Assembly: GCA_900769735.1 (NCBI GenBank)
Contig: CAAGHY010000097.1
Location: 1 to 16,651 of the forward strand
Length of the DNA: 16,651 bases
Direction of reading: 5' to 3'
Origin: Rikenellaceae bacterium
GTDB taxonomy: Bacteria; Bacteroidota; Bacteroidia; Bacteroidales; UBA932
Positions 5,967 to 14,333 of this stretch are shown here, in pieces; position 1 is the first letter of the stretch, and every line of letters starts with the position of its first letter. A program made the translations under genes and the position numbers. Below the pieces are notes generated by a model, which was not told where the DNA came from, did not search any database, and saw only the letters and a list, made by a program, of their open reading frames with translations.

Positions 5967-6971
5967 ATGGAAATTAAAGCTTCAGATGTTGCAAAACTAC
6001 GCCAGATGACCGGCGCAGGTATGATGGACTGTAAAAAAGCTCTTGTAGAGGCTGAAGGTGACTTCAACAGAGCTCAGGAGATCATCCGCGAGAAAGGTAA
6101 GCTAGTTGCAGCAAAACGTTCAGACAGAGAGACTACAGAGGGTAAAGTTGTAGCTCTTGTAAACGCAGACAATACTAAAGCTATCCTTACTGCACTTGGT
6201 TGTGAGACAGACTTCGTTGCTAAGAATGCTGAGTTCCAGGAGTTGGCAAACAACATTGCAAACACTGCTCTTGAGAACTTCCCAGCTGATTTGGCAGGTT
6301 TGATGGCTTGCTCATTCAACGGCCAGACTGTAGAGGACGCTATCACTCAGCAGACAGGTAAGAGCGGTGAGAAACACGCTATTCCTTTCTACGCTAGCAT
6401 TGAGGCTCCTTACATCGCTTCTTATATGCACGTTATCAACGGTAAGCTTGCTGCTATCGTTGGTTTCAACAAAGAGGTTCCAGCTGAGGTAGGTAAAGGT
6501 CTTGCTATGCAGGTTGCTTCTATGAACCCAGTTGCTCTTGACGCTGAGTCAGTTCCACAGGAGGTTATCAACAACGAGCTTACTGTTGCAATTGAGAAGA
6601 CTAAAGAGGAGATCGTTCTTAAAGCAGTTGAGGCTGCTCTTAAGAAAGCTGGCATCAACCCTACTCACGTAGACAGCGAGGATCATATTGAGTCAAATAT
6701 GGCTAAAGGCTGGATCACTGAGGAGGAGGCTGCTAAAGCACGTGAGATCAAAGCTACAGTTTCTGCAGAGAAAACTGCTGGTCTTGGCGCTGAGGAGGCT
6801 AAAATCCAGAACATCGCTAAAGGTAGACTTGGCAAGTTCTTCAAAGAGAACACTCTACTTGAGCAGGCTTACCAGATGGGTGATGGCAAACAGTCAGTTA
6901 AAGATTTCTTGGCTTCAGTAGACAAAGATGTTAAAGTTGTTGCTTTCAAGAGATTCTCTCTAAACGACTAA
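5967..6971 (+). CDS. tsf: Translation elongation factor Ts
   Basis: EF-Ts exchanges GDP on EF-Tu after each elongation cycle. The 334-residue product is longer than the E. coli protein (about 283) but normal for Bacteroidota. Seen: the N-terminal UBA-like module VAKLRQMTGAGMMDCKKAL (8-26), KLVAAKRSDRETTEGKV, and the TDFVAKN loop (81-87) that inserts into EF-Tu. Two core subdomains follow, including the HVINGKLAAIVGF and GLAMQVASMNP blocks. The C-terminus FKRFSLND is conserved in style. Codon use is extremely biased (Gly mostly GGT, Glu GAG, Ala GCT), making this a good reference for highly expressed genes in the genome. It is the last gene before a strong terminator. Confidence 0.97.
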   Translation: MEIKASDVAKLRQMTGAGMMDCKKALVEAEGDFNRAQEIIREKGKLVAAKRSDRETTEGKVVALVNADNTKAILTALGCETDFVAKNAEFQELANNIANTALENFPADLAGLMACSFNGQTVEDAITQQTGKSGEKHAIPFYASIEAPYIASYMHVINGKLAAIVGFNKEVPAEVGKGLAMQVASMNPVALDAESVPQEVINNELTVAIEKTKEEIVLKAVEAALKKAGINPTHVDSEDHIESNMAKGWITEEEAAKAREIKATVSAEKTAGLGAEEAKIQNIAKGRLGKFFKENTLLEQAYQMGDGKQSVKDFLASVDKDVKVVAFKRFSLND

Positions 6972-6989
6972 TTTTAACTGCCCAATATG

Positions 6990-7022
6990 AAAAAAGTTGA
7001 CCGTATGGTCAACTTTTTTTTT
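6990..7022. terminator. Bidirectional intrinsic terminator between tsf and pfkA
   Basis: AAAAAAGTTGACC (6990-7002), a GTAT loop and GGTCAACTTTTTT (7007-7019) form a perfect 13-bp stem followed by more T residues up to 7022. Read from the other strand the stem also ends in a run of six T, so it can stop transcription from both convergent genes. Confidence 0.9.
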
Positions 7023-7048
7023 GTCTTGCTTAATTCTTGCCATTATCA

Positions 7049-8038
7049 CTACAGAGCCAGAATATGAGCTATTTCATACAGGTTCTTATTGATGATGTTG
7101 TGTTTTGAGCAGGCTTGGTTGAACGGAGTATATGCAATGTCACCGTTTATTTGTCCAATCATAACACCGCTCCAACCCTTAAGCAGAGCTTCCACAGCAC
7201 CGTTTCCAAGAACGCTGGCCAATACACGGTCATTGCAGGTTGGTGACCCTCCCCTCTGTATATGTCCCAGTGTTGTTACCCTGGTGTGGTACTCAGGCAA
7301 TCTCTCTTTAACCTTGGCTGCAACTTCAGCCGCACTTCCAGCATCATCCCCTTCAGCAACAACAATGATTCCGCTGGTTTTATTTTTACGTCTGTCGTTT
7401 ACAAGGTAGTTGCACAATTTTTCCACATCTGTATGATATTCCGGAATAAGGCACTGTTCTGCCCCTGTGGCAATTCCTGTATATAATCCTATAAATCCGG
7501 CATCTCTACCCATAACCTCTACAAAAAACAGGAGATTATGCGAGTCAGCCGTATCCCTTATCTTGTCTATTGCATCTACTGCGGTATTTATGGCAGTGTC
7601 AAAACCGATGGTAAAGTCGGTACCATATATGTCATTGTCTATTGTACCGGGAACACCCACAACAGGATATCCGAACTCTTCGTGGAGGGCATTTGCCCCT
7701 CTGAACGAGCCGTCTCCTCCAATTACAACCAAAGCTTCAATTCCGGCTTCCTTAAGGTTTTCAATGGCCTGTTTCCTTACTTCCGCCTCTTTGAATTGCG
7801 GACATCTGCTTGATTTGAGCATTGTTCCACCCAGATTGATTATTTTGGAAACTGAATGGGACTGCATTCCAAAGAACCTTTTATCCAATATGCCCTGATA
7901 TCCTTTCATAATCCCCACAGGCTCTACTCCGTGGAAAATGCAGGTTCTCACTACGGCCCTTATTGCGGCATTCATTCCAGGTGAATCTCCACCTGAAGTA
8001 AGCAATCCAATCCTTTTGAATTTTTTTGGTTCCATCAT
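7049..8038 (-). CDS. pfkA: ATP-dependent 6-phosphofructokinase
   Basis: This enzyme phosphorylates fructose 6-phosphate to the 1,6-bisphosphate, the committed step of glycolysis. The 329-residue product shows GLLTSGGDSPGMNAAIR (11-27), GGDGS (107-111), PGTIDND (130-136, catalytic Asp), MGRDAGFIG (176-184), AEGDD and HIQRGGSPTCNDR. The glycines in GGDGS and PGTIDND are those of ATP-using enzymes; pyrophosphate-dependent relatives carry Asp and Lys there, so ATP is the likely donor. Two ATG codons lie in tandem (8038 and 8035) and I use the first. It follows lpxK by 28 bp on the same strand and is probably co-transcribed with it. A TAATTTG word near the end of lpxK (one base short of consensus) could serve as a weak internal promoter. 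Confidence 0.95.
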   Translation of the reverse strand: MMEPKKFKRIGLLTSGGDSPGMNAAIRAVVRTCIFHGVEPVGIMKGYQGILDKRFFGMQSHSVSKIINLGGTMLKSSRCPQFKEAEVRKQAIENLKEAGIEALVVIGGDGSFRGANALHEEFGYPVVGVPGTIDNDIYGTDFTIGFDTAINTAVDAIDKIRDTADSHNLLFFVEVMGRDAGFIGLYTGIATGAEQCLIPEYHTDVEKLCNYLVNDRRKNKTSGIIVVAEGDDAGSAAEVAAKVKERLPEYHTRVTTLGHIQRGGSPTCNDRVLASVLGNGAVEALLKGWSGVMIGQINGDIAYTPFNQACSKHNIINKNLYEIAHILAL

Positions 8039-8066
8039 AGCTATTATGGTTTTTCAAATTATCTTT

Positions 8067-9146
8067 TTATATGTTGGCAGACGGTTCCTGAGGAAGTATT
8101 TTCACCTCTATAGGGATATAAAACAGCCTTTTCTTCAATTCTTCTGAAAGGTATGGGTTTCCCATAAGCCTTTTGCTGTCTTTCTCTGTTGTGAGTACAA
8201 CAGAGGTTGGGTATTTGGCTGCCCATCTGTTTATCTCCATAATGTTGTTGCGGGTAAAGTTGTAATGGTCAGGGAACTTGATTGAGTCAAGTACCTTATA
8301 TGAGCCTACAACGTGGTTGCGGAATTCAGTATCATTGGCAATTCCGGTAAAGAACACTGCGCTGCCGGAGTAGATATATCTGTTGTCTCCTTCAGCCTGG
8401 CATACCGGTAACGGTGAGCCGTAGAAAATGCAGGAGAAACAGAGTTTCTGGTCATCCCTCAGTCCAAGTTTGGCTCTCCACTCTTTGGCTACAGGGGCAA
8501 TCTGCTGTGCAGCCAGAGGGGCATCTATAATGTTGTCGTGCTCACCAAAACGGGGACTCTTGGTAACAATTACACTGTGGGCTCTCCTGATCTGCTCAGG
8601 AAGGTCCCTTAAACGCCCTATAGGGAGCAAATTGTCGGTGAAGAGAGGGTTGTGCCAGTTGATGAGCACAATGTTGTGTGAAGGCTTTACTTTCCTGTGC
8701 TGGAAGGCATCATCCAGAATTATCATCTGGGGGCGGAACGGCCCTTCTGTACCGTTTCCTGGTTCCGGCAAGGCAAGCAGTTTTTCTATTCCGGTACGTC
8801 TGTCTTCACAAACTGCAACAATAATGTCGGGAAATTTCTGCTTTATCTGCAGCGGCTCGTCACCCACCTGGGAAAAGGTGTCTGACTCAGAAGCAATGCG
8901 GAACCCTTTTGTTTTCCTTTTGTATCCTCTGGAAAGGACCGCAATCCTGTACTTGTCCTGTACCATACGGATAATCATCTCCGTATGAGGTGTTTTGCCG
9001 GTTCCACCAACGGCAATGTTTCCCACACAAATCACCGGTACCGGATACTCTGCACTTTTAAAAAATCCCTTGTCATAAAGGAAATGCCTTATTTTAAGTG
9101 TTATCCAGTACGGGAACAATAATATTTTGCTTTTCAAGGGTAACAT
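8067..9146 (-). CDS. lpxK: Tetraacyldisaccharide 4'-kinase (lipid A synthesis)
   Basis: LpxK transfers phosphate from ATP to the 4' position of the lipid A disaccharide precursor at the inner face of the inner membrane. The 359-residue product has a hydrophobic and basic N-terminal helix (about 4-25) for membrane attachment. Next come GNIAVGGTGKTP (42-53, Walker A), LSRGYKRKTKGF (71-82), GDEP (95-98) and ILDDAFQHRKVK (143-154, the DDxFQHR signature). LVLTTEKDxxRL-type sequence (VVLTTEKDSKRL) lies near the C-terminus. The start ATG 9144-9146 lies about 25 bp after a TAAATTTG promoter element. It indicates an organism that makes lipid A. Its pairing with pfkA has no obvious metabolic logic. Confidence 0.93.
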   Translation of the reverse strand: MLPLKSKILLFPYWITLKIRHFLYDKGFFKSAEYPVPVICVGNIAVGGTGKTPHTEMIIRMVQDKYRIAVLSRGYKRKTKGFRIASESDTFSQVGDEPLQIKQKFPDIIVAVCEDRRTGIEKLLALPEPGNGTEGPFRPQMIILDDAFQHRKVKPSHNIVLINWHNPLFTDNLLPIGRLRDLPEQIRRAHSVIVTKSPRFGEHDNIIDAPLAAQQIAPVAKEWRAKLGLRDDQKLCFSCIFYGSPLPVCQAEGDNRYIYSGSAVFFTGIANDTEFRNHVVGSYKVLDSIKFPDHYNFTRNNIMEINRWAAKYPTSVVLTTEKDSKRLMGNPYLSEELKKRLFYIPIEVKILPQEPSANI

Positions 9147-9171
9147 TACGTGATGTTTTTAGGGTCAAGTA

Positions 9172-9179
9172 CAAATTTA
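9172..9179 (-). promoter_or_regulatory. Promoter -7 element of lpxK-pfkA
   Basis: TAAATTTG on the minus strand is a perfect TAnnTTTG match, 25 bp upstream of the lpxK start. No clear -33 TTTG is seen. The intergenic region of 94 bp also has to contain the promoter of the divergent susC-like gene; for that the best word is the imperfect TATTTTG at 9203-9209, which I do not call. Confidence 0.5.
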
Positions 9180-9240
9180 GCAATTATAAACCATTCCCTC
9201 TGTATTTTGTTAGTAACCGTACACATTAAAAATTCAACCT

Positions 9241-12200
9241 ATGTATTGTTCAATCGGTTACAAGGAGGTATCCCCCAACGGAAGGGGGAAGCAGGGTGGG
9301 GGAGGGAAGCTCCCTGCACTTTTGGCAATATTAGTCTTTATGGGAATCCCGTTTGTGGGGTATTCTCTTCCCGACAATTTATTCCTTGAAGAGGAAATCA
9401 TCGGGAAGACAATATATGAAGAGCAGAATTCAATTAAAGTTACAGGTAAGGTTACAGATGCCGCAGGGGAGCCTCTGATTGGGGTTTCAGTGATTGTTAT
9501 GGGAGAGAGGGGGAATGCTGCAACTACCGATGTGGATGGAATCTACCATATAGAGGCACCTGCAGACGGAGTGCTGGAATTTGCCTTTATTGGAATGGAG
9601 AAACAGGAGGTTCCGGTGAACGGGAGAGGGGTGATAGATGTGGTGCTGAAGGATGACAATCTTCTGTTGGATGAACTGGTGGTGGTAGGATTCGGTTCCC
9701 AGAAGAAAGAGAACCTTACCGGAGCAGTGGCAACTGTGAATGTAGGGAGAACTTTGGAGAGCAAGCCGTTCACTGATCCGGCAAAAGGGCTGCAGGGAGC
9801 TGTTCCGGGTCTTACCATTACTTTTTCTAACGGTGCCATAGACCAGTCGCCAGCCATAAATATAAGGGGAATGGGTTCCATCAATGCCACCGACGGGGGA
9901 AGTCCGCTGATTCTGGTGGATAATGTGGTGGTGAGTGACATTTCCCTTGTGAATTCAGATGACATTGAGAGCATTTCTGTACTTAAGGATGCTGCCTCCA
10001 CCTCCATTTACGGAGCCAGGGCGGCCTTTGGTGTGATTTTGATCAAAACCAAAAGCGGAAAGATGGGGAGCAGGTTTACAGCCAGCTATACCAACAATTT
10101 CTCTTGGGGAACACCTACGGTTTTGCCTGAGTTTCCGCGTGATGCTGTGGCGGAGATAGCAGCAATGGAGGCTGCCATGGCCCGTGGGAAGCAGGCTTTT
10201 GATATGTTTGGAATGAAAGCTGAGCCACTTATGGCTGGTATAACCAGATGGCAGGAGAACTATTCCCACAACCGCAGGGGAAATGCTATGATAATGGGGG
10301 AGGATTTTGAGATTCTGGATGGAGTGACCTATTTCTACCGTTTGTGGGATCCTGTTAAGGAGATGTACCAGAAATGGACTCCGCAGCAGAGCCATAACCT
10401 GCAGCTTACAGGGGGTAGTGAGAAGATAAGTTTTGTACTGAGCGGAGGTTACCAGTACCAGGAAGGTATCCTTAAGATTAAACCGGATATCCTCAACAAA
10501 TATAACCTTTCATTGAGTGTGAATGCCAAACCTGCCAAATGGGTGGATGTGGATGCACGCCTGAATATGAGGCAGATGGACTATGATTATCCTTACAGTT
10601 ACCAGGATCCGTTCTACTATATGTGGCGTTGGGGTACTTATTTCCCATACGGAACCTATACAGATGAGAGCGGTACTTCAGCCTATTTCAGGCACATTCC
10701 CGGGTATCTGCACAATGCTTCTTACAGCACCAGCAGGGAGACTTACCAGAATGCCCAGGTTGCAGCTACATTCTATATAGGGGATCTTGTGCAGTTGAGG
10801 AGTGAGTTTGCGTACTCCACAAAGCACAAGAGTGTGCACAATACCGGAGGCTATGTGGCATTGTGGGACTTTTGGGGAGGAGGCCTTGCATACAACACCA
10901 AGTTGCCTGGAAGTTCTTATGATGAGACAGATTTTACATCATCCAGAACTACCCAGATTACCTCCAACACATACGCCACATACGAGCAGGCGTTTGGAGA
11001 CCATACAGTGAAGGTTACTGCAGGTCTGAATGTGGAGAAAGGTGAATATACAGAGCAGTTCTCAAAGAAGATGGGGCTTATGGACAAGGAGCTTGGACAG
11101 TTGCCTCTGGCTACCGGAACAGCTACAGTGGACGGGGATGCTTCAGATTGGGCTGTTGTGGGTTGGTTTGCCCGCGTGAACTATAACTACCGCAACAAAT
11201 ATCTTGCTGAGGTTAACGGCAGATATGACGGTTCATCCAATTTCCCTTCCCATACCAGATGGGGATTTTTCCCTTCGTTTTCAGTGGGCTACAGAATCTC
11301 AGAGGAGCCGTTTTTTGCCCCTGTGAAGCAGATTGTATCTGATATGAAGATAAGGGGTTCATACGGTATCATAGGAAACCAGAATGTAGGTGCAGACCGT
11401 TTTATACCAACTATGTCCACTGCATATGCCCAATGGCTTGTGGATGGTGTAAAGGTGCTCTATACTGGGCTTCCTGCCAATGTTTCAAGCAATCTGTTCT
11501 GGGAGGATATTGCAACATTGGATATTGGAGCTGACATAAGGTTCTGGAACAACAAATATGGAATTACTTTTGACTGGTTCCAGCGTGAGAACCGCAATAT
11601 GTTGAGTGTAGGTGAAACTTTGCCGGAGACATTTGGTACAGCTGCAGCAATGGTGAATGACGGACGTTTGCGTACACGCGGCTGGGAGGTTACAATTGAC
11701 GGCAGCCACACCTTTGCCAACGGACTGAGCATATACGGCAATGTGAATGTAAGTGATTACAAGAGTGTAATTACCCAGTGGAATGCCAATTCCGGCAATC
11801 TCCTTACCTCAAATTATAAGGGGAAGACAATTGGAGAAATATGGGGATTTGAAACTGACCGTTACTTTACTTCTGCAGAGGATGTGGCATCATCTCCAAG
11901 TCAGGTGGGGTTGCAGACAGGCAACTTTGTATACGGCCCGGGAGATATAAAATATAAGGATTTGAACGGTGACAACGTCATTTCTGCCGGCAGTTCCACT
12001 TTGCAGGATCACGGAGATTTGAAGGTTATAGGCAATACAACTCCACGGTACCAGTACAGCTTCAGGATAGGTGGTGCCTGGAAGGGGTTTGATGTGGATA
12101 TTTATTTCCAGGGAATAGGCAAACGGCAGCTTTGGGCTACCGGAAATGAGGCAATCCCTTATTACCGCGGGGCAGATGTGATGTACCATCACCAGATGGA

Positions 12201-12588
12201 CTTCTGGAGCCCTGAGAACCCTGATGCAAAATATCCCCTTCCATACACAGGAAACGGTACCACTGCAATCAGCGGAATCAGGTATATGGCAAATGCGGCA
12301 GCCAACAGCGGCAATAACTTCTATCCGCAGACAAAATACCTTCTTAACCTCTCATATCTGAGGTTGAAGAACCTTACAATAGGGTATTCTCTTCCCGACA
12401 AATTAATAAGCAGGGCAAACCTTATCAAAGCCCGCATATACTTCAGTGGGGAGAACCTGTTTGAATTCTCGCAGAAGAAAATCCCTATTGACCCTGAAAT
12501 TACAGCAGGTTCGGCAACTTCAAACTTCTATGGCAGAACTGCCCCGTTTGAGAGGATATTTTCATTTGGTGTGCAACTTACAATGTAA
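9241..12588 (+). CDS. SusC/RagA-family TonB-dependent outer-membrane receptor
   Basis: This is a 22-strand-type outer-membrane importer that, with its SusD partner, takes up large nutrients using TonB energy. The 1115-residue product has an unusually long n-region (1-23, Gly-rich), a hydrophobic signal core (24-42), a carboxypeptidase-D-like regulatory domain (about 66-138, VTGKVTDAAGEPLIGVSV), the SusC hallmark LDELVVVGFGSQKKENLTGA (143-162), a plug (about 158-275, with INIRGMGSIN and VLKDAASTSIYGARAAFGVI) and a barrel ending in FGVQLTM. There is no STN domain, so no sign of anti-sigma signalling. ATG 9241 is kept because starting at Met34 would destroy the signal peptide. Codon use is unbiased, with GGA/GGG glycine common. 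The substrate is unknown. It is followed by a SusD-like gene after 6 nt. Confidence 0.93.
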   Translation: MYCSIGYKEVSPNGRGKQGGGGKLPALLAILVFMGIPFVGYSLPDNLFLEEEIIGKTIYEEQNSIKVTGKVTDAAGEPLIGVSVIVMGERGNAATTDVDGIYHIEAPADGVLEFAFIGMEKQEVPVNGRGVIDVVLKDDNLLLDELVVVGFGSQKKENLTGAVATVNVGRTLESKPFTDPAKGLQGAVPGLTITFSNGAIDQSPAINIRGMGSINATDGGSPLILVDNVVVSDISLVNSDDIESISVLKDAASTSIYGARAAFGVILIKTKSGKMGSRFTASYTNNFSWGTPTVLPEFPRDAVAEIAAMEAAMARGKQAFDMFGMKAEPLMAGITRWQENYSHNRRGNAMIMGEDFEILDGVTYFYRLWDPVKEMYQKWTPQQSHNLQLTGGSEKISFVLSGGYQYQEGILKIKPDILNKYNLSLSVNAKPAKWVDVDARLNMRQMDYDYPYSYQDPFYYMWRWGTYFPYGTYTDESGTSAYFRHIPGYLHNASYSTSRETYQNAQVAATFYIGDLVQLRSEFAYSTKHKSVHNTGGYVALWDFWGGGLAYNTKLPGSSYDETDFTSSRTTQITSNTYATYEQAFGDHTVKVTAGLNVEKGEYTEQFSKKMGLMDKELGQLPLATGTATVDGDASDWAVVGWFARVNYNYRNKYLAEVNGRYDGSSNFPSHTRWGFFPSFSVGYRISEEPFFAPVKQIVSDMKIRGSYGIIGNQNVGADRFIPTMSTAYAQWLVDGVKVLYTGLPANVSSNLFWEDIATLDIGADIRFWNNKYGITFDWFQRENRNMLSVGETLPETFGTAAAMVNDGRLRTRGWEVTIDGSHTFANGLSIYGNVNVSDYKSVITQWNANSGNLLTSNYKGKTIGEIWGFETDRYFTSAEDVASSPSQVGLQTGNFVYGPGDIKYKDLNGDNVISAGSSTLQDHGDLKVIGNTTPRYQYSFRIGGAWKGFDVDIYFQGIGKRQLWATGNEAIPYYRGADVMYHHQMDFWSPENPDAKYPLPYTGNGTTAISGIRYMANAAANSGNNFYPQTKYLLNLSYLRLKNLTIGYSLPDKLISRANLIKARIYFSGENLFEFSQKKIPIDPEITAGSATSNFYGRTAPFERIFSFGVQLTM
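9262..9317 (+). repeat. GC-rich palindromic segment inside the start of the susC-like gene
   Basis: Two inverted repeats lie back to back: TCCCCC (9271-9276) with GGGGGA (9284-9289), and GCAGGG (9291-9296) with CCCTGC (9312-9317), the latter alternative to AGGGA-AGC-TCCCT (9303-9315). The segment encodes the Gly-rich n-region of the signal peptide. Its G/C-run composition differs from the rest of the gene and resembles the small GC-rich palindromic repeats found between Bacteroidota genes. This resemblance is from memory. Confidence 0.4.
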
Positions 12589-12594
12589 ACGGAT

Positions 12595-14262
12595 ATGAAA
12601 ACTTTTAACAAAATATTATTTGTTGTAATGATGGGGCTTGGAGCGGTTTCCTGCTCAAAGGATTTCCTTAACAGGGGCTCAAAAGTGGTGTTCAGTGATG
12701 AGAATTTCTGGACCAGTGAAGGGAATGTGAAATCTTATTGCTGGGAGTTCTATAACCTCTTTTCAGGTTATGGAACCGGAACAAACGGAGATTTTTATTT
12801 CACCACTTTTACTGATGACCAGGCAGCCCGTTCAATGGACCTGTTCCCTACAACAGCACCTGCATCCAATTCCCACTGGGATTACACCTACATAAGGAAG
12901 GCAAATCTGCTTTTGGAGAGAGTGCCTCAAATGCAGGTGCTCAGCAGTGAGGCTGCTGCCCATTATTTGGGAATTGCCCGTTTTTTTAGGGCATTTGAGT
13001 ATGCCAATCTGGTGCGCCATTTTGGGGATGTCCCATATATAAATGAATATTTGGACCAGAGCAATCTTGAAGCCATTTATGCACCACGTACACCACGTGC
13101 AGCTGTAGTGGACAGCATTATGGCAGATCTGCAGTTTGCGGCAGAAAATGTGAGGAGTATGGCCAGGAACAAGTCTCTTGGAGATTTGAATATGGTGTGT
13201 CAGGAAGTTGTATTGGCCTATATGGGTAGGGTTGCCCTGTATGAAGGCACATATGCCAGATATGTCTCCTCAGATGAGGGAAGAGCAGTGTCTCTGTTGC
13301 AGATTGCTGCGGAGGCTTCAGCGAAAATTATCGGGAGTAACAGTTTTACCCTTACTCCGGTGTATAAGGATTTGTATTCTTCTTTGGATTTGGGGAATAA
13401 CCCGGAAGTGCTGCTTTACAAGTCATATGTTTCAGGTATTCTTACACATTCTGTGATTGGATATACCAACAGCAGTACAATGATGAGCGGACTTACAAGG
13501 GATGCTGTGGATTCATTCCTGTGTTCCGACGGACTGCCAATTTCATTGTCCGGTATGTATGGGGGCAATGGAAACATTTCCCAGATATTGGCTAACAGGG
13601 ATTTGCGCCTTGTGCAGTCTGTGGCAGGTGAACTTGCATACATAGGTAACCCTAACGAGAAAGGTTTCACCTCCAGCACAGGATATGTAATTACAAAATT
13701 CAATAATGCTTCCCTTGGAGCTTCAGAGATTCTGGCCCCCAACAATCCTACAGATGCACCGGTCTTCTGGCTGGCAGAGGTGTTGCTGAACTACGCAGAG
13801 GCTCAGGCTGAATTGGGTGTGCTTACCCAGAATGATCTGGATGCCACTGTCAATTTGCTCCGTGCCAGGGGAGGAGTAGCTCCATTGCTGCTTGCTTCAG
13901 TACCTGATGATCCTTTGAGGGATGCTGATGTATCCCCTCTATTGTGGGAGATCCGCAGGGAAAGGCGTTGCGAACTCATTATGGATGGCTTCAGGGAGTG
14001 GGATATACGCAGATGGGGAAAACTCTCCTATTTGGATCCGTTTGTAAAACCTGCAATTTTCCAGGGAGCTTACATTGGACTTTCAGGAGAATCTCTTCCC
14101 GACGGATTAACCGTTTCAAATGACGGGTATATCCTCCCATACGGCAGTGGAGTTGGAAGGGATGTTGAGGTACCCAAGAACTACCTTGATGCAATTCCTA
14201 CCGGAGAGCTTACATTATACCAGTTGAGGGGAGTGCCGTTTCCTCAAAATCCGGGTTGGTAG
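12595..14262 (+). CDS. SusD/RagB-family surface lipoprotein
   Basis: This nutrient-binding lipoprotein caps the adjacent SusC barrel at the cell surface. The 555-residue product has a type II signal peptide with lipobox GAVSC (Cys20). The following SKD resembles the Bacteroidota surface-export signal for lipoproteins. Family marks are HYLGIARFFRAFEYANLVRHFGDVPY split over residues 123-148, the internal AEVLLNYAEAQAELG block, and the C-terminal LLWEIRRERRCELIMDG with EWDIRRWGKL. It ends in QNPGW, exactly as does the minus-strand SusD. It lies 6 nt after the susC-like gene and is surely co-transcribed. Glycine codons in the first 150 codons are mostly GGA and GGG (8 of 10), so no strong expression bias. 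The ligand cannot be deduced. Confidence 0.92.
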   Translation: MKTFNKILFVVMMGLGAVSCSKDFLNRGSKVVFSDENFWTSEGNVKSYCWEFYNLFSGYGTGTNGDFYFTTFTDDQAARSMDLFPTTAPASNSHWDYTYIRKANLLLERVPQMQVLSSEAAAHYLGIARFFRAFEYANLVRHFGDVPYINEYLDQSNLEAIYAPRTPRAAVVDSIMADLQFAAENVRSMARNKSLGDLNMVCQEVVLAYMGRVALYEGTYARYVSSDEGRAVSLLQIAAEASAKIIGSNSFTLTPVYKDLYSSLDLGNNPEVLLYKSYVSGILTHSVIGYTNSSTMMSGLTRDAVDSFLCSDGLPISLSGMYGGNGNISQILANRDLRLVQSVAGELAYIGNPNEKGFTSSTGYVITKFNNASLGASEILAPNNPTDAPVFWLAEVLLNYAEAQAELGVLTQNDLDATVNLLRARGGVAPLLLASVPDDPLRDADVSPLLWEIRRERRCELIMDGFREWDIRRWGKLSYLDPFVKPAIFQGAYIGLSGESLPDGLTVSNDGYILPYGSGVGRDVEVPKNYLDAIPTGELTLYQLRGVPFPQNPGW

Positions 14263-14283
14263 ATTTTAAGGCATTACATTAAA

Positions 14284-14311
14284 AAAGGGGGCGGCGTGTG
14301 CCGTCCCCTTT
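14284..14311. terminator. Bidirectional intrinsic terminator between the convergent susD-like genes
   Basis: AAAGGGGGCGGC (14284-14295), a GTGT loop and GCCGTCCCCTTT (14300-14311) form a 12-bp stem with one G-T wobble. On the minus strand the stem runs into six T, so it is the stronger terminator for the minus-strand SusCD operon; on the plus strand only three T follow. Confidence 0.8.
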
Positions 14312-14333
14312 GATATATAAGGTTTGGTATTTA

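Noticed and set aside
6990..7022. Possible regulatory hairpin such as a small RNA end
   Set aside because: The perfect stem with T tracts on both sides, between two convergent genes, is fully explained as a shared terminator.
8428..8988. 186-codon plus-strand frame inside lpxK
   Set aside because: It lies opposite the conserved kinase motifs and has no support of its own.
9203..9209. TATTTTG as promoter of the plus-strand SusCD operon
   Set aside because: It is one base short of TAnnTTTG and has no TTTG at 19 bp upstream. A promoter must be nearby, but I cannot place it.
9262..9269. Perfect Shine-Dalgarno-like AAGGAGGT word
   Set aside because: No start codon follows at a useful distance, it lies inside the susC-like frame, and Bacteroidota rarely use such sites.
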